Assembly: GCA_963784135.1 (NCBI GenBank) | Contig: CAWAQG010000006.1 | Coordinates: 62,001-126,000 of the forward strand | DNA from: JADFXI01 sp963784135 | Lineage (GTDB): Bacteria; Nitrospirota; Thermodesulfovibrionia; Thermodesulfovibrionales; Dissulfurispiraceae | Direction of reading: 5' to 3' | DNA: 64,000 bases | Part shown: positions 24,942-33,340 of the stretch, piece after piece | Layout: each line of letters starts with the position of its first letter | Numbering within the stretch: the stretch's first letter is position 1 | The notes under the pieces: generated by a model | Databases searched by the model: none | Told to the model about the DNA's origin: nothing | Seen by the model: only the letters and a program-made list of their open reading frames with translations | Made by a program: the position numbers and the translations under genes

Positions 24942-25065
24942 GGAAGGATTAAAGCCGAGAAGAGTCTTGTTTCCATAGCTTGTACCCCCTTAAGAAAGCG
25001 GCAATTTTCAGATTAAGTACGGAAACATAACACAAAACAGTCCTGTTTTTCAATTGGAGAACTCG

Positions 25066-25800
25066 TCAGTGTAAATTGATTTTGTGTGCCAGGCAGCCTG
25101 CGCCGAATCCATTGTCGATATTGACCACCGCCACGCCCGGTACACATGAATTAAGCATAGCAAAGAGGGCGGTAAGCCCGCCGAGGCTTGTGCCGTAGCC
25201 GACAGAGGTGGGCACCGCCACGACCGGCCTGTCTGTCAGCCCTCCGACTACCGAAGGCAGCGCCCCTTCCATGCCTGCAACAACTATAATCACGCGAGCT
25301 TGCGCAATGCGGTCCCTGAAACTGAGGACACGGTGAATTCCCGCAACGCCGACGTCAAAAATTCTTTCGGTCCTGCTGCCCAGAAAGGAAGCGGTCACTT
25401 CTGCTTCTTCCGCAACAGGGATGTCCGATGTTCCGGCGGAAACGATTAGTACATGGCCTTTCAGAGGCAATTTTTTCCCGCATGAAATTATGCCGGACAC
25501 GGGATAGAACCTGGCTGCTTTCACATCTATTGCATCGTAAATCTCCTGCCGCGCTCTTGTGATGAGAAAACGGCCGCTCTTTTTCAGCATCGCATGGGCG
25601 ATGGCGACAACATCTCCGGTTTTTTTATTCTGGGCGAAAATGACCTCTGGAACGACGCTCCGCAGAGACCGGTGATGATCGACCTTTGCAAAATCCAGTT
25701 CCTCATAAGGGAGGTGTTTAAGGGCATCAAGCGCCTTGCCGATGGGTATCCTTCCGGTTTTGACATCATGAAGAAGCGTCTTCAGTAACTTACTGTCCAC
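25066..25800 (-). CDS. larB: Pyridinium-3,5-biscarboxylic acid mononucleotide synthase
   Basis: The 244-residue product matches LarB: an N-terminal helical region with TGRIPIGKALDALKHLPYEE, then a PurE-like AIR-carboxylase fold containing VSAGTSDIPVAEEAEVTA, GVAGIHRVLS, VVAGMEGALPSVVGGL and PTSVGYGTSLGGLTALFAML. LarB carboxylates and hydrolyses nicotinic acid adenine dinucleotide as the first step of the nickel-pincer nucleotide cofactor of lactate racemase and related enzymes. larC, larE and larA are not in this window. The SAGTSD motif and the N-terminal extension separate it from PurE of purine synthesis. Confidence 0.85.
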   Translation of the reverse strand: MDSKLLKTLLHDVKTGRIPIGKALDALKHLPYEELDFAKVDHHRSLRSVVPEVIFAQNKKTGDVVAIAHAMLKKSGRFLITRARQEIYDAIDVKAARFYPVSGIISCGKKLPLKGHVLIVSAGTSDIPVAEEAEVTASFLGSRTERIFDVGVAGIHRVLSFRDRIAQARVIIVVAGMEGALPSVVGGLTDRPVVAVPTSVGYGTSLGGLTALFAMLNSCVPGVAVVNIDNGFGAGCLAHKINLH

Positions 25801-25803
25801 TTT

Positions 25804-26814
25804 TCAGTAACCATGGAATTCCATTTTAAGAGAGCGGTTCATTAGATCGCTCAGTGCTTCCGAAGGAGGTTTGTCTTCATAAAGCGTCAAATACACCTGC
25901 CTTGTTATAGGCATATCCACTTCCTGTTTTTTCGAGAGCTCATGTGCCGAAAGAGCTGTGGCCACTCCCTCGGCAATTTGAGGCATCTGTCCGGTTATGT
26001 CGGTCAGTTTCATCCCCTGGCCGAGTTTGAAGCCGACTGTGTAATTCCTTGAGAGCGCGCCGGTGCATGTGAGCACGAGGTCCCCCAGACCGCTGAGCCC
26101 GGAAAATGTCATTTTCTGGGCATTCATGCGGATGCCGAGGCGGGCTATTTCGGAGAGGCCCCTCGTGATAAGCGCCGCCCTTGCATTATAGCCGAGTCCC
26201 ATGCCGTCGCAGATGCCTGAGGCGATGGCGACGACGTTTTTCAATGCCCCGCCGAATTCAACACCTATGATATCGTCATGGGTGTATACTCTGAAGTGGT
26301 CTGTATTAAAAAGTTCCTGCAGGAGCAGTCCTGTTTTTTTGTCTTCGGCTGCAAGAGTGACTGCGGTGGGCTTCCTCGCTATGACTTCCTTTGCGAAACT
26401 CGGTCCGGACAGGACTGAGACAGGCCTGCCGAGGACCTCTTTCAGTATCCGGGAAGGGGTCAGAAGAGTCCCGATCTCAATCCCTTTTGACACGCTGACA
26501 ATCACGGACTCAGAGTTCAGGTGTGTTTTAAGGGGAAGGAAGACCGACCGTATGTACTGGGTCGGCACAGCATTAATAATATAACGGGCCGGAGCGGCGG
26601 CATCGGCAAGATTATGGGTGGCCCTGAGGTCGAAAGGCAGTTTTATGCCCGGGAGGTATACATCATTTGTTTTGTCATTGTTGATCTGCTCAACTATTTT
26701 TTTTTCGTGCGCCCAAAGCAGAACGTCGAAACCTTTGTCGGCAAGCATGGCAGCCAGTGTAGTTCCCCAACTCCCTGCGCCTGCAACTAAAATATAACCT
26801 GCGGAAGGCGTCAT
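25804..26814 (-). CDS. gpsA: Glycerol-3-phosphate dehydrogenase [NAD(P)+]
   Basis: The 336-residue product has an N-terminal dinucleotide-binding GAGSWGTTLA motif, the conserved SKGIE segment, LSGPSFAKEV and the catalytic lysine in GGALKNVVAIASG. The C-terminal helical part has GLSGLGDLVLTCTG and RNYTVG. It reduces dihydroxyacetone phosphate to glycerol-3-phosphate for phospholipid synthesis. I take the ATG at 26814 because it begins directly before the Rossmann strand; an upstream ATG at 26850 would add 12 unlikely residues. It lies between larB (3-base gap) and bioF in one leftward run. Confidence 0.9.
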   Translation of the reverse strand: MTPSAGYILVAGAGSWGTTLAAMLADKGFDVLLWAHEKKIVEQINNDKTNDVYLPGIKLPFDLRATHNLADAAAPARYIINAVPTQYIRSVFLPLKTHLNSESVIVSVSKGIEIGTLLTPSRILKEVLGRPVSVLSGPSFAKEVIARKPTAVTLAAEDKKTGLLLQELFNTDHFRVYTHDDIIGVEFGGALKNVVAIASGICDGMGLGYNARAALITRGLSEIARLGIRMNAQKMTFSGLSGLGDLVLTCTGALSRNYTVGFKLGQGMKLTDITGQMPQIAEGVATALSAHELSKKQEVDMPITRQVYLTLYEDKPPSEALSDLMNRSLKMEFHGY

Positions 26815-26854
26815 AGGAGAAAATATAACAGAAACACTGCTATTTGGCAAACAT

Positions 26855-26877
26855 TTAAGAACATGCCATGTTATTAA
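26855..26877. repeat. Palindrome, copy A
   Basis: TTAAGAACATGCCATGTTATTAA is a near-perfect palindrome at the end of bioF, overlapping its stop codon. The same word, TTAAGAACATGGCATGTTCTTAA, is the centre of the perfect palindrome at 43155-43185. It may be a regulator site, a small repeat or a termination stem. Confidence 0.5.
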
Positions 26878-28010
26878 AGTACCTTCTCCAGCGCACCGAG
26901 CAGCGCGGCGATATCCTCTTCACTGTGCGCAGCCGTTACGGTGGCCCTTATACGCGGCTGATTTACTGTCGGCGGTCTTATTGCGGGGCAATAAACGCGG
27001 TGTTTCTGCAATGCTCCGGAAATATCCATAGTCTTTTTTACGTCGCCTACTACTATCGGGATTATAGGCGTTTCACTGCACAGCGTGTTCAATCCTAATG
27101 ACTGAAGACCTTTGAAAAGCATCTCGCGGTTCTGCCACAGCCTGCTTATCAATGCCGGCCCTGACTGCACAAGCTGCAGCGCCTCTAATGAAGCTGCAGC
27201 AACGCACGCAGGCAGGGCTGTGGAATATATCAATCCCCTTGCGGTATTGACGAGCCAGTCGATTATGTCTTTTTCAGCGGCAATGAATGCGCCGTAAGAA
27301 CCCAACGCCTTCGAAAAAGTCCCCATCTGTATTATCCACGGCTCGGGTCGTATGCCAAAATGGGCCAATGCTCCCCGGCCATTCCCCAGGACCCCTGTAG
27401 CGTGGGCGTCATCCATATACAGGAGCGCACCGTGTTCTTTGCAGAGAGCCGTTATCTCCCGTAAGGGAGCGATATCGCCATCCATGCTGAATATGCTGTC
27501 GGTAACGACTATTTTTTTGTCGCCTTTGGCCGTCTGCATAAGCATGCTTAAATGGGCGGTATCGCGGTGTCTGTAGATTGCCTTTTGCGCCCTGCTCAGC
27601 CTGCAGGCGTCGATAAGACTTGCGTGATTAAGCTCGTCGCTGAAAATGACATCGCCTTCCCCGGCGATAGACGGCAGTGCGCTGATATTCGCGATGTAGC
27701 CGGAATTAAAAACCAATGCCGCTTCTGTTTCCTTGAATGCTGCAACAGCCTTTTCAAGTGTGTTATGTATCTGTGTTCCGCCTGCCAGGAGCCGTGAGGC
27801 GCCCGCGCCGAAGCCGAATTCGGCGATGGCATGTGCAGCGGCAGCTCTGAGCGAAGCCGCGCATGCGAGGCCAAGATAATCATTAGAGGCGAAATTTATA
27901 TACCCGGCGCCGTCAATGCTTATGTTCGGCATCATTGCGGCTTCTCTGTCTTTAATCTGCCGTAACAGTACATCTTTTTCAAGTGCCTTCAATTTCTCTG
28001 AAAACATCAC
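26874..28010 (-). CDS. bioF: 8-amino-7-oxononanoate synthase
   Basis: The 378-residue product shows the α-oxoamine synthase pattern: FASNDYLGLA, GFGAGASRLLAGG, FNSGYIANISAL, DELNHASLIDACRLS, VVTDSIFSMDGD, MDDAHATGVLG and the lysine that binds pyridoxal phosphate in MGTFSKALGSYG. It condenses pimeloyl-ACP with alanine in biotin synthesis. Glycine C-acetyltransferase (Kbl) is a close relative, but the size and motifs fit BioF better. No other biotin gene is in the window. It faces away from mraZ across an about 140-base promoter region. Confidence 0.8.
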   Translation of the reverse strand: MMFSEKLKALEKDVLLRQIKDREAAMMPNISIDGAGYINFASNDYLGLACAASLRAAAAHAIAEFGFGAGASRLLAGGTQIHNTLEKAVAAFKETEAALVFNSGYIANISALPSIAGEGDVIFSDELNHASLIDACRLSRAQKAIYRHRDTAHLSMLMQTAKGDKKIVVTDSIFSMDGDIAPLREITALCKEHGALLYMDDAHATGVLGNGRGALAHFGIRPEPWIIQMGTFSKALGSYGAFIAAEKDIIDWLVNTARGLIYSTALPACVAAASLEALQLVQSGPALISRLWQNREMLFKGLQSLGLNTLCSETPIIPIVVGDVKKTMDISGALQKHRVYCPAIRPPTVNQPRIRATVTAAHSEEDIAALLGALEKVL

Positions 28011-28100
28011 TTTTTACGCGACCCCATGCACAATATATTGTATCTGCTGGACAAAAAAACCACATAATATGGTTTTTTTGTAAAAGAATTAATTTTTCTC

Positions 28101-28130
28101 TTGACAATCACGATAAATAATACATATTAT
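28101..28130 (+). promoter_or_regulatory. mraZ (dcw cluster) promoter
   Basis: A TTGACA -35 box (28101-28106) and TATTAT -10 box (28125-28130) are 18 bases apart, a strong sigma-70-type promoter 41 bases before the mraZ start. It would drive the division and cell-wall operon. Confidence 0.65.
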
Positions 28131-28132
28131 TG

Positions 28133-28156
28133 GTGGTAAATTGTGGTAGAAAGTGG
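28133..28156 (+). promoter_or_regulatory. MraZ binding boxes (three GTGG repeats)
   Basis: GTGG occurs at 28133, 28143 and 28153, exactly 10 bases apart, directly after the -10 box. In other bacteria MraZ binds three or four such repeats with about one helical turn spacing and represses its own operon. Self-regulation is likely here. The third box also lies in the ribosome binding region (GGAGGGGAG). Confidence 0.65.
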
Positions 28157-28170
28157 AGGGGAGTGAAAAG

Positions 28171-28626
28171 ATGTCTTCATTTCTGGGGAAATATTATTAT
28201 GCATTAGACCCAAAAGGGAGAATTATCATCCCTGCTCCTCTCCGCGACATTATTTTTAAAAAGTACAATAATTCAAAACTATATATCACCAATGCCGCTT
28301 TTGACAAGTGTCTCCATATTTATCCGCTGGAAGAGTGGAACAGGCTGGAAGAAAAAATACGGACATTGCCCAAGATGGAAGAGGCAGTCAAGTATTTTCT
28401 GAGAAGGGTCATCGCTTCAGTCCTTGAGTGTGAGATTGACAAACAGGGCAGAGTGCTTATCCCTGTTTCACACAGAGAGGATGCAGGCATACATAGTGAG
28501 GTTGTGATAGTGGGACAGCTGGACAAGATGGAAATATGGGACAAAGCCGAGTGGGATGCGGTAACCGATCCGAAGAAGGTTGACGCAAAGGCCTTTGAGA
28601 CGGTACTTGCCGGCTACGGACTTTAG
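28171..28626 (+). CDS. mraZ: Transcriptional regulator of the dcw cluster
   Basis: The 151-residue product has two SpoVT/AbrB-like halves: the first with LDPKGRIIIPAPLRD and the second with IDKQGRVLIPVSHRE. MraZ forms ring-shaped octamers or dodecamers that bind the GTGG repeats upstream and control the cell-wall and division genes. The ATG at 28171 has GGAGGGG at good distance; a GTG at 28153 would add six residues and would lie in the binding boxes. It is the first gene of the cluster. Confidence 0.92.
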   Translation: MSSFLGKYYYALDPKGRIIIPAPLRDIIFKKYNNSKLYITNAAFDKCLHIYPLEEWNRLEEKIRTLPKMEEAVKYFLRRVIASVLECEIDKQGRVLIPVSHREDAGIHSEVVIVGQLDKMEIWDKAEWDAVTDPKKVDAKAFETVLAGYGL

Positions 28627-28638
28627 GGCCTGAACGGA

Positions 28639-29508
28639 ATGGACCACATTCCGGTCTTGCTGAGGGAAACGATGGAGATGCTTAATGTCAGGGAAAATGG
28701 TATTTACGTAGACGCCACGGCAGGCCTTGGCGGTCATGCACGCGAAATACTTTCGAAAATCGGCGCCGGCGGGGTACTTGTCGGAGTAGACCGGGACGAC
28801 AGCGCGTTGCAGCGCTCCCGCGAATTGCTCGGCAATGGCCGCGCTCACCTTTGCAAGGGAAACTTTTCTGAAATGAAGGGGATACTCGCTGACCTGAATA
28901 TAAGAGAGGCCGATGGGTTCCTCTTCGATCTCGGCGTCTCAATGCTTCAGTTAAAGGACTACTCCCGCGGCTTCAGTTTTTCATCCCCTGAAAGACTCGA
29001 TATGCGGATGGACGCCTCGCAGCGCCTTACCGCATGGGAAGTGGTCAACAGGTATCAGGAAAAGGAACTGCGTAGGATACTGCAGGAATACGGCGAGGAA
29101 CCATTTGCGGCAAAAATAGCGAAGGCCATTGTTGCCCAACGGAAGAAAACGTCTTTTGATACATGCATTGAACTCGCGGATTTCATAGCGGGGATTTATG
29201 GCAAAAGAGGAAAGATGCATCCGGCCACGAGGACATTCCAGGCCTTGAGGATAGAGGTCAACAGAGAACTGGATGAGCTTAAGCAGGGACTTTCCGCTGC
29301 ACTCTCCCTTCTTAAGCCGGGCGGCAGAATGGCGGTAATTTCATATCACTCCCTGGAGGACAGGATTGTAAAAAATTTTATCAGGGACAACAGCCGAGCC
29401 GGCCTGCTGAAGATATTGACCAAAAAGCCTGTTGCGCCTTCATCTGGTGAAGTGCGCGGGAACCCTTCCTCGAGGAGCGCGAAACTAAGAGGGGCGGAGA
29501 GAGTATGA
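28639..29508 (+). CDS. rsmH: 16S rRNA (cytosine-1402-N4)-methyltransferase
   Basis: The 289-residue product has the class I methyltransferase motif VDATAGLGGHAREIL, then VGVDRDDSALQRS, GFLFDLGVSMLQL, the family mark RGFSFSSPERLDMRMD and a C-terminal ISYHSLEDRIVKNF. It methylates N4 of C1402 in 16S rRNA (formerly MraW). The gene follows mraZ by 12 bases and overlaps ftsL by 4 (ATGA), so translation is coupled. Its length is slightly below the usual 300-315, mainly through a short C-terminal segment. Confidence 0.92.
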   Translation: MDHIPVLLRETMEMLNVRENGIYVDATAGLGGHAREILSKIGAGGVLVGVDRDDSALQRSRELLGNGRAHLCKGNFSEMKGILADLNIREADGFLFDLGVSMLQLKDYSRGFSFSSPERLDMRMDASQRLTAWEVVNRYQEKELRRILQEYGEEPFAAKIAKAIVAQRKKTSFDTCIELADFIAGIYGKRGKMHPATRTFQALRIEVNRELDELKQGLSAALSLLKPGGRMAVISYHSLEDRIVKNFIRDNSRAGLLKILTKKPVAPSSGEVRGNPSSRSAKLRGAERV

Positions 29509-29846
29509 GGCGCAGGAAAAAAAACTGGTTTATCGCCTTGCTGAAACCCGTATCGCTGCTGCTGCTGCTTTTCATGGTTTTCGGGATAGTATGGCTCCGG
29601 TCGAGCGTGGTTTCGCTTGAATATTCGCTGAGCAATCTCGAAAAGAAGAGGTCGGAACTTATGAAGGAGAAGAAGTTGCTTGCAGCTGAACAGGCGAATC
29701 TCCTCCATATCGGGAGGTTGCAGAACGTTGCATCCAACGGGACCGGTTTTGAATTTCCTGACAGGGTCAGGGTGGTTTATGTGAAGTCCTCCGGGAAAAG
29801 TGATATTTACAAGGCATCGTTGACAGTCGGTGATAAGGCGCAGTAG
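29505..29846 (+). CDS. ftsL: FtsL-like cell division protein
   Basis: The 113-residue product has a short basic cytoplasmic tail (MRRRKKN), one membrane segment (about 14-34) and a coiled-coil-like periplasmic part (SVVSLEYSLSNLEKKRSELMKEK). The size, topology and place between rsmH and ftsI are those of FtsL, which links the FtsQLB complex to FtsWI in septal peptidoglycan synthesis. Sequence in this family is poorly conserved, so the call rests on topology and context. Confidence 0.75.
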   Translation: MRRRKKNWFIALLKPVSLLLLLFMVFGIVWLRSSVVSLEYSLSNLEKKRSELMKEKKLLAAEQANLLHIGRLQNVASNGTGFEFPDRVRVVYVKSSGKSDIYKASLTVGDKAQ

Positions 29847-29861
29847 GAGGAGCGGCAGAGT

Positions 29862-31565
29862 GTGATTATGAAGAAAAGGGCCATTATGGTAAACACCATA
29901 ATAACATTCAGCTTCGTTGCCGTCATTTTCCGGCTTGCCGATATCATGCTCCTGAATCATCAGTGGTTTCTCGACAAGGCAAGGGACCAGCAGATCAGGA
30001 AAGAGATTGTCCCTGTCAGGCGGGGTATTATTTTAGACAGGAAGGGAAGAGAGCTTGCAATCAATCTTGATACGGAATCAATCTATTGTGACCCTGCCGA
30101 GATAGCGTCGCCTGACCGGGTCGCCGCCGCCCTGTCGCGGACAATCAATAATAAACCTGATGTTATCCTCACCCGCCTGTCGGCAAACAACAGGTTTAAC
30201 TGGATCGAAAGAAAAGTCAGTCTCGATGAGACGCAGCGCATAAGGGACATGAAATTGGGAGGTATCGGTTTCGTGCCCGAGATCAAGAGGTTTTATCCGG
30301 AGGGAAGCCTTGCCTCACATATTATCGGGTTTGTCGGGGTCGACAACAACGGCCTGGAAGGTGTCGAGAAGTCCTATGACAAATATCTCTCCGCGGTAGG
30401 TGAACGGATATCGGTACTCAGGGACGCCAGGGGGAATGCGCTTTCAGACGGCATGAGCAAAGAAATTAAAGGCAACAACATCATTCTGACCATAGATGAG
30501 GGTTTGCAATATATAGTAGAGAAGAGTCTCGAGGAGGCGGTAGCGCAGTGGAAGGCGGCTTCGGCCACGGTGATCATGATGGACCCGCATACAGGTGAAG
30601 TGCTTGCGATGGCGAGCAGACCTACCTATGACCTGAATAACCCTGCAGAGGTTACGGCGGCAAAGAGGAGAAACAGGGCCGTTACGGACTGCTATGAGCC
30701 GGGCTCCACATTTAAGATAGTTGTCGGCACGGCTGCTCTTGAAGAGGGGATTGTCAACCCCGATACACGATTTGACTGCAGCGCCGGGTATATAGAAATA
30801 GGGGGCAAAAAAATAAGGGATGCAGAGAGGCACGGCGTCCTTACGTTCAAAGAGGTCATTCAGAAATCGTCGAATGTCGGGACGATCAAGATCGGACTGA
30901 ATCTCGGGAGGGAGAAGATATACAGCTATATCAGGAAATTTGGTTTCGGCGAAAAAACAGATTTTGATCTTGGAGGGGAAGCCTCAGGGTGGATACGACC
31001 GCCTGAGCGATGGTCCGGGACTTCCATAGGGGCTATCTCAATCGGCCAGGAGGTCGCCGTGACGCCCTTGCAGGTGCTGAGGGCATATTCAGTAATCGCC
31101 AATGGAGGATTTCTTGTCAGGCCTCACGTTGTCTCGGCAATCAGTTCTCCTGCCGGGGCCGTCATTTATAAGGCTGCCAATGAGTCGCAGAGGATCATTT
31201 CGGAGAGAACGGTCAAGACTTTTAAAAATATTTTAAAGACCGTTACAGAGGAAGGAGGGACTGCAACAGGCGCGGCAATTGACGGCAACGAAGTTGCCGG
31301 CAAAACCGGCACGGCACAACTGATGGACCCTAAAACCAAAAGATATTCGAAAGATAAGTACGTAAGCTCTTTCGTCGGCTTTGTACCGGCTGACGACCCG
31401 AGGATTGCAATGATAGTAGTGATTCAGGAGCCGCAGGGCTCCATATACGGCGGACTGGTGGCGGGACCTGTCTTTAAGCAGATCGCAAATGAAGCGCTTT
31501 CGTATTTAAGCGTGCCGAGAGACGACTCGGCGGAGAAACGACTGCTGCTTGTATCAAAAAGATAG
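29862..31565 (+). CDS. ftsI: Septal peptidoglycan transpeptidase (PBP3)
   Basis: The 567-residue product has one N-terminal membrane segment (about 10-30), a PBP dimerisation domain (RRGIILDRKGRELAIN) and a transpeptidase domain with the active-site STFK (about 281), SSN (about 336) and KTGTA (about 481) motifs. It crosslinks septal peptidoglycan together with FtsW. AGGAGG lies 11 bases before the GTG at 29862; an ATG at 29868 is the alternative start. No PASTA domain is present. The gene follows ftsL by 15 bases. Confidence 0.92.
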   Translation: MIMKKRAIMVNTIITFSFVAVIFRLADIMLLNHQWFLDKARDQQIRKEIVPVRRGIILDRKGRELAINLDTESIYCDPAEIASPDRVAAALSRTINNKPDVILTRLSANNRFNWIERKVSLDETQRIRDMKLGGIGFVPEIKRFYPEGSLASHIIGFVGVDNNGLEGVEKSYDKYLSAVGERISVLRDARGNALSDGMSKEIKGNNIILTIDEGLQYIVEKSLEEAVAQWKAASATVIMMDPHTGEVLAMASRPTYDLNNPAEVTAAKRRNRAVTDCYEPGSTFKIVVGTAALEEGIVNPDTRFDCSAGYIEIGGKKIRDAERHGVLTFKEVIQKSSNVGTIKIGLNLGREKIYSYIRKFGFGEKTDFDLGGEASGWIRPPERWSGTSIGAISIGQEVAVTPLQVLRAYSVIANGGFLVRPHVVSAISSPAGAVIYKAANESQRIISERTVKTFKNILKTVTEEGGTATGAAIDGNEVAGKTGTAQLMDPKTKRYSKDKYVSSFVGFVPADDPRIAMIVVIQEPQGSIYGGLVAGPVFKQIANEALSYLSVPRDDSAEKRLLLVSKR

Positions 31566-31600
31566 GCAATGGGCAATGGGCAAGAGGCAATGGGTCGCAG

Positions 31601-33286
31601 ATGAAAAGAATGACAATAAAAATAAGTGATGTAATCGATCATGATTTTGAGGTAATCGGTGATGCCGCGAGGGAGATCTCCGGCGTTGTATACGATTCCA
31701 GAATGGTCAAGGGAGGAGAACTCTTTGTCGCGGTACGGGGTGAGAAATCAGACGGCGGGAATTTCATGGAGGATGCGATTAAAAAAGGGGCGGTTGCCGT
31801 GATGTACGAGCATAAAGGCCCTATGCCTGCCGGCCCGTATGTGCTGTTGGAGAAAAAATATCCTGAAGTCACCTGGTTACGTGTTGCTGATGCCAGGGAT
31901 GCCCTTGCCCGTGTTGCGCATCGCTTTTACGGGCGGCCCTCCGGGGAGATAACTGTGATAGGAATCACAGGCACAAACGGCAAAACTACGACATCATATA
32001 TTATCAGGTCCATACTGCAATGTTGGGGAGAAGATGTCGGGATTATAGGTACTATAAATTATTTGATTAAAGATGCGGTCTATGAGGCCCGCCATACCAC
32101 GCCGGAAGCCCCTGATTTCCAGTGCCTCCTCCGGGAGATGAGGGAAGCCGGATGCGGCTTTGTTATTTCTGAGGTCTCATCGCATGCCCTTGCGCTGAAA
32201 AGGGCGGATTATACCAGCTTCAGGGTTGCAGTGTTCACGAACCTTACGAGGGACCATCTGGATTTCCATCCTACTATGGAAGAATATTTCAAGGCAAAAG
32301 AACGTCTCTTCACTGAACTTCTGAGTGATGATGGTATCGCGGTCATTAATATCGATGATGTTTACGGGATGCAGCTTGCCCGGATATTAAGGGGCCGGAA
32401 GCAGTCAGTCAAGGTGATGACCTATGCTCTTGACAATAAAGAGGCGGATGTCACGGCCTTTGACATAAAGGCGTCATTTGAGGGAACTTCATTCAGGACC
32501 CGGTTGGGGGGAGTTGAGACAGAAATTTCGTCTCAAATGGTAGGTCGGATAAATGTATACAACATGCTTGCCGCACTCTGCGCGGCGTTAGCTCTTAAGG
32601 TGCCTATTAAAGTCATAAAGGAGGGAATTGCCATGGCCGGATTGGTAAAAGGAAGGTTTGAGAAAGTTGATATGGGACAGGACTTTCTTGCTGTAGTGGA
32701 TTATGCGCATACCGAAGATGCGCTCGAGCGACTGTTGATGACAGCCCGTCAATTACTGGAGGCATACCGCTTTGTCGGGAAAACTGAAAAAATCATGAAA
32801 GAAAAAAGGCGGCAGTTCGCTATGCCAAAGAGACAGGAGCAGGAAAAAGAAAAAGGCAAGATAATTACTGTTCTCGGGTGCGGAGGCAACAGGGACAAGG
32901 GCAAACGTTCGAAAATGGGAGAAATCGCCTCCAGGTTGAGCGATTTTGTCATTATTACCTCGGACAATCCGAGGAACGAGGACCCCAAGACAATCATAAA
33001 AGATATTGAAAAGGGGATAAAAGGCGATAGTTATATCGTGATACCCGACCGGAACGTTGCTATCAGTATGGCAGTAGAGCTGGCTTCGTCGGGAGACATT
33101 GTGCTGGTGGCCGGCAAAGGCCATGAAGAGTATCAGGAGATACAGGGCCTCCGCCATAGTTTCAGCGACAGGACCGCTCTTGAAAATGCCATAAGGAGGA
33201 CAATCACCAGACCCGCTTTCGGAGGGGGGAGTACGTTTGCAGGTCTTTATACTCACCAGCAAAACAAGAGAGAATGCTCATGCTGA
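31601..33286 (+). CDS. murE: UDP-MurNAc-L-Ala-D-Glu:meso-diaminopimelate ligase
   Basis: The product is 561 residues, longer than the usual 490-500. It has the ATP-binding GITGTNGKTTT (about 122-132), TTPEAPD, ISEVSSHAL, FTNLTRDHLDFH and the DNPRNEDP motif (about 455), which marks use of meso-diaminopimelate rather than lysine. The extra length comes from a charged insertion of about 40 residues (about 385-425, with KEKRRQFAMPKRQEQEKEKG) just before the nucleotide-binding ITVLGCGGNRDKGK, plus a C-terminal tail of about 25 residues. The upstream spacer has tandem GGCAATGGGCAA words. Confidence 0.92.
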   Translation: MKRMTIKISDVIDHDFEVIGDAAREISGVVYDSRMVKGGELFVAVRGEKSDGGNFMEDAIKKGAVAVMYEHKGPMPAGPYVLLEKKYPEVTWLRVADARDALARVAHRFYGRPSGEITVIGITGTNGKTTTSYIIRSILQCWGEDVGIIGTINYLIKDAVYEARHTTPEAPDFQCLLREMREAGCGFVISEVSSHALALKRADYTSFRVAVFTNLTRDHLDFHPTMEEYFKAKERLFTELLSDDGIAVINIDDVYGMQLARILRGRKQSVKVMTYALDNKEADVTAFDIKASFEGTSFRTRLGGVETEISSQMVGRINVYNMLAALCAALALKVPIKVIKEGIAMAGLVKGRFEKVDMGQDFLAVVDYAHTEDALERLLMTARQLLEAYRFVGKTEKIMKEKRRQFAMPKRQEQEKEKGKIITVLGCGGNRDKGKRSKMGEIASRLSDFVIITSDNPRNEDPKTIIKDIEKGIKGDSYIVIPDRNVAISMAVELASSGDIVLVAGKGHEEYQEIQGLRHSFSDRTALENAIRRTITRPAFGGGSTFAGLYTHQQNKRECSC

Positions 33287-33340
33287 CAGGCAATAAATAT
33301 GATCGGCTGCTTCCGCAACAGGAAGGAGCGTAGAGGTCAA

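Noticed and set aside
25066..25800. PurE-type purine enzyme
   Set aside because: The N-terminal extension and SAGTSD and MEGALPSVVGGL motifs fit LarB rather than PurE, which is shorter.
29346..29960. 204-codon minus-strand frame opposite rsmH, ftsL and ftsI
   Set aside because: It is a shadow of three genes with clear motifs and ATGA coupling.
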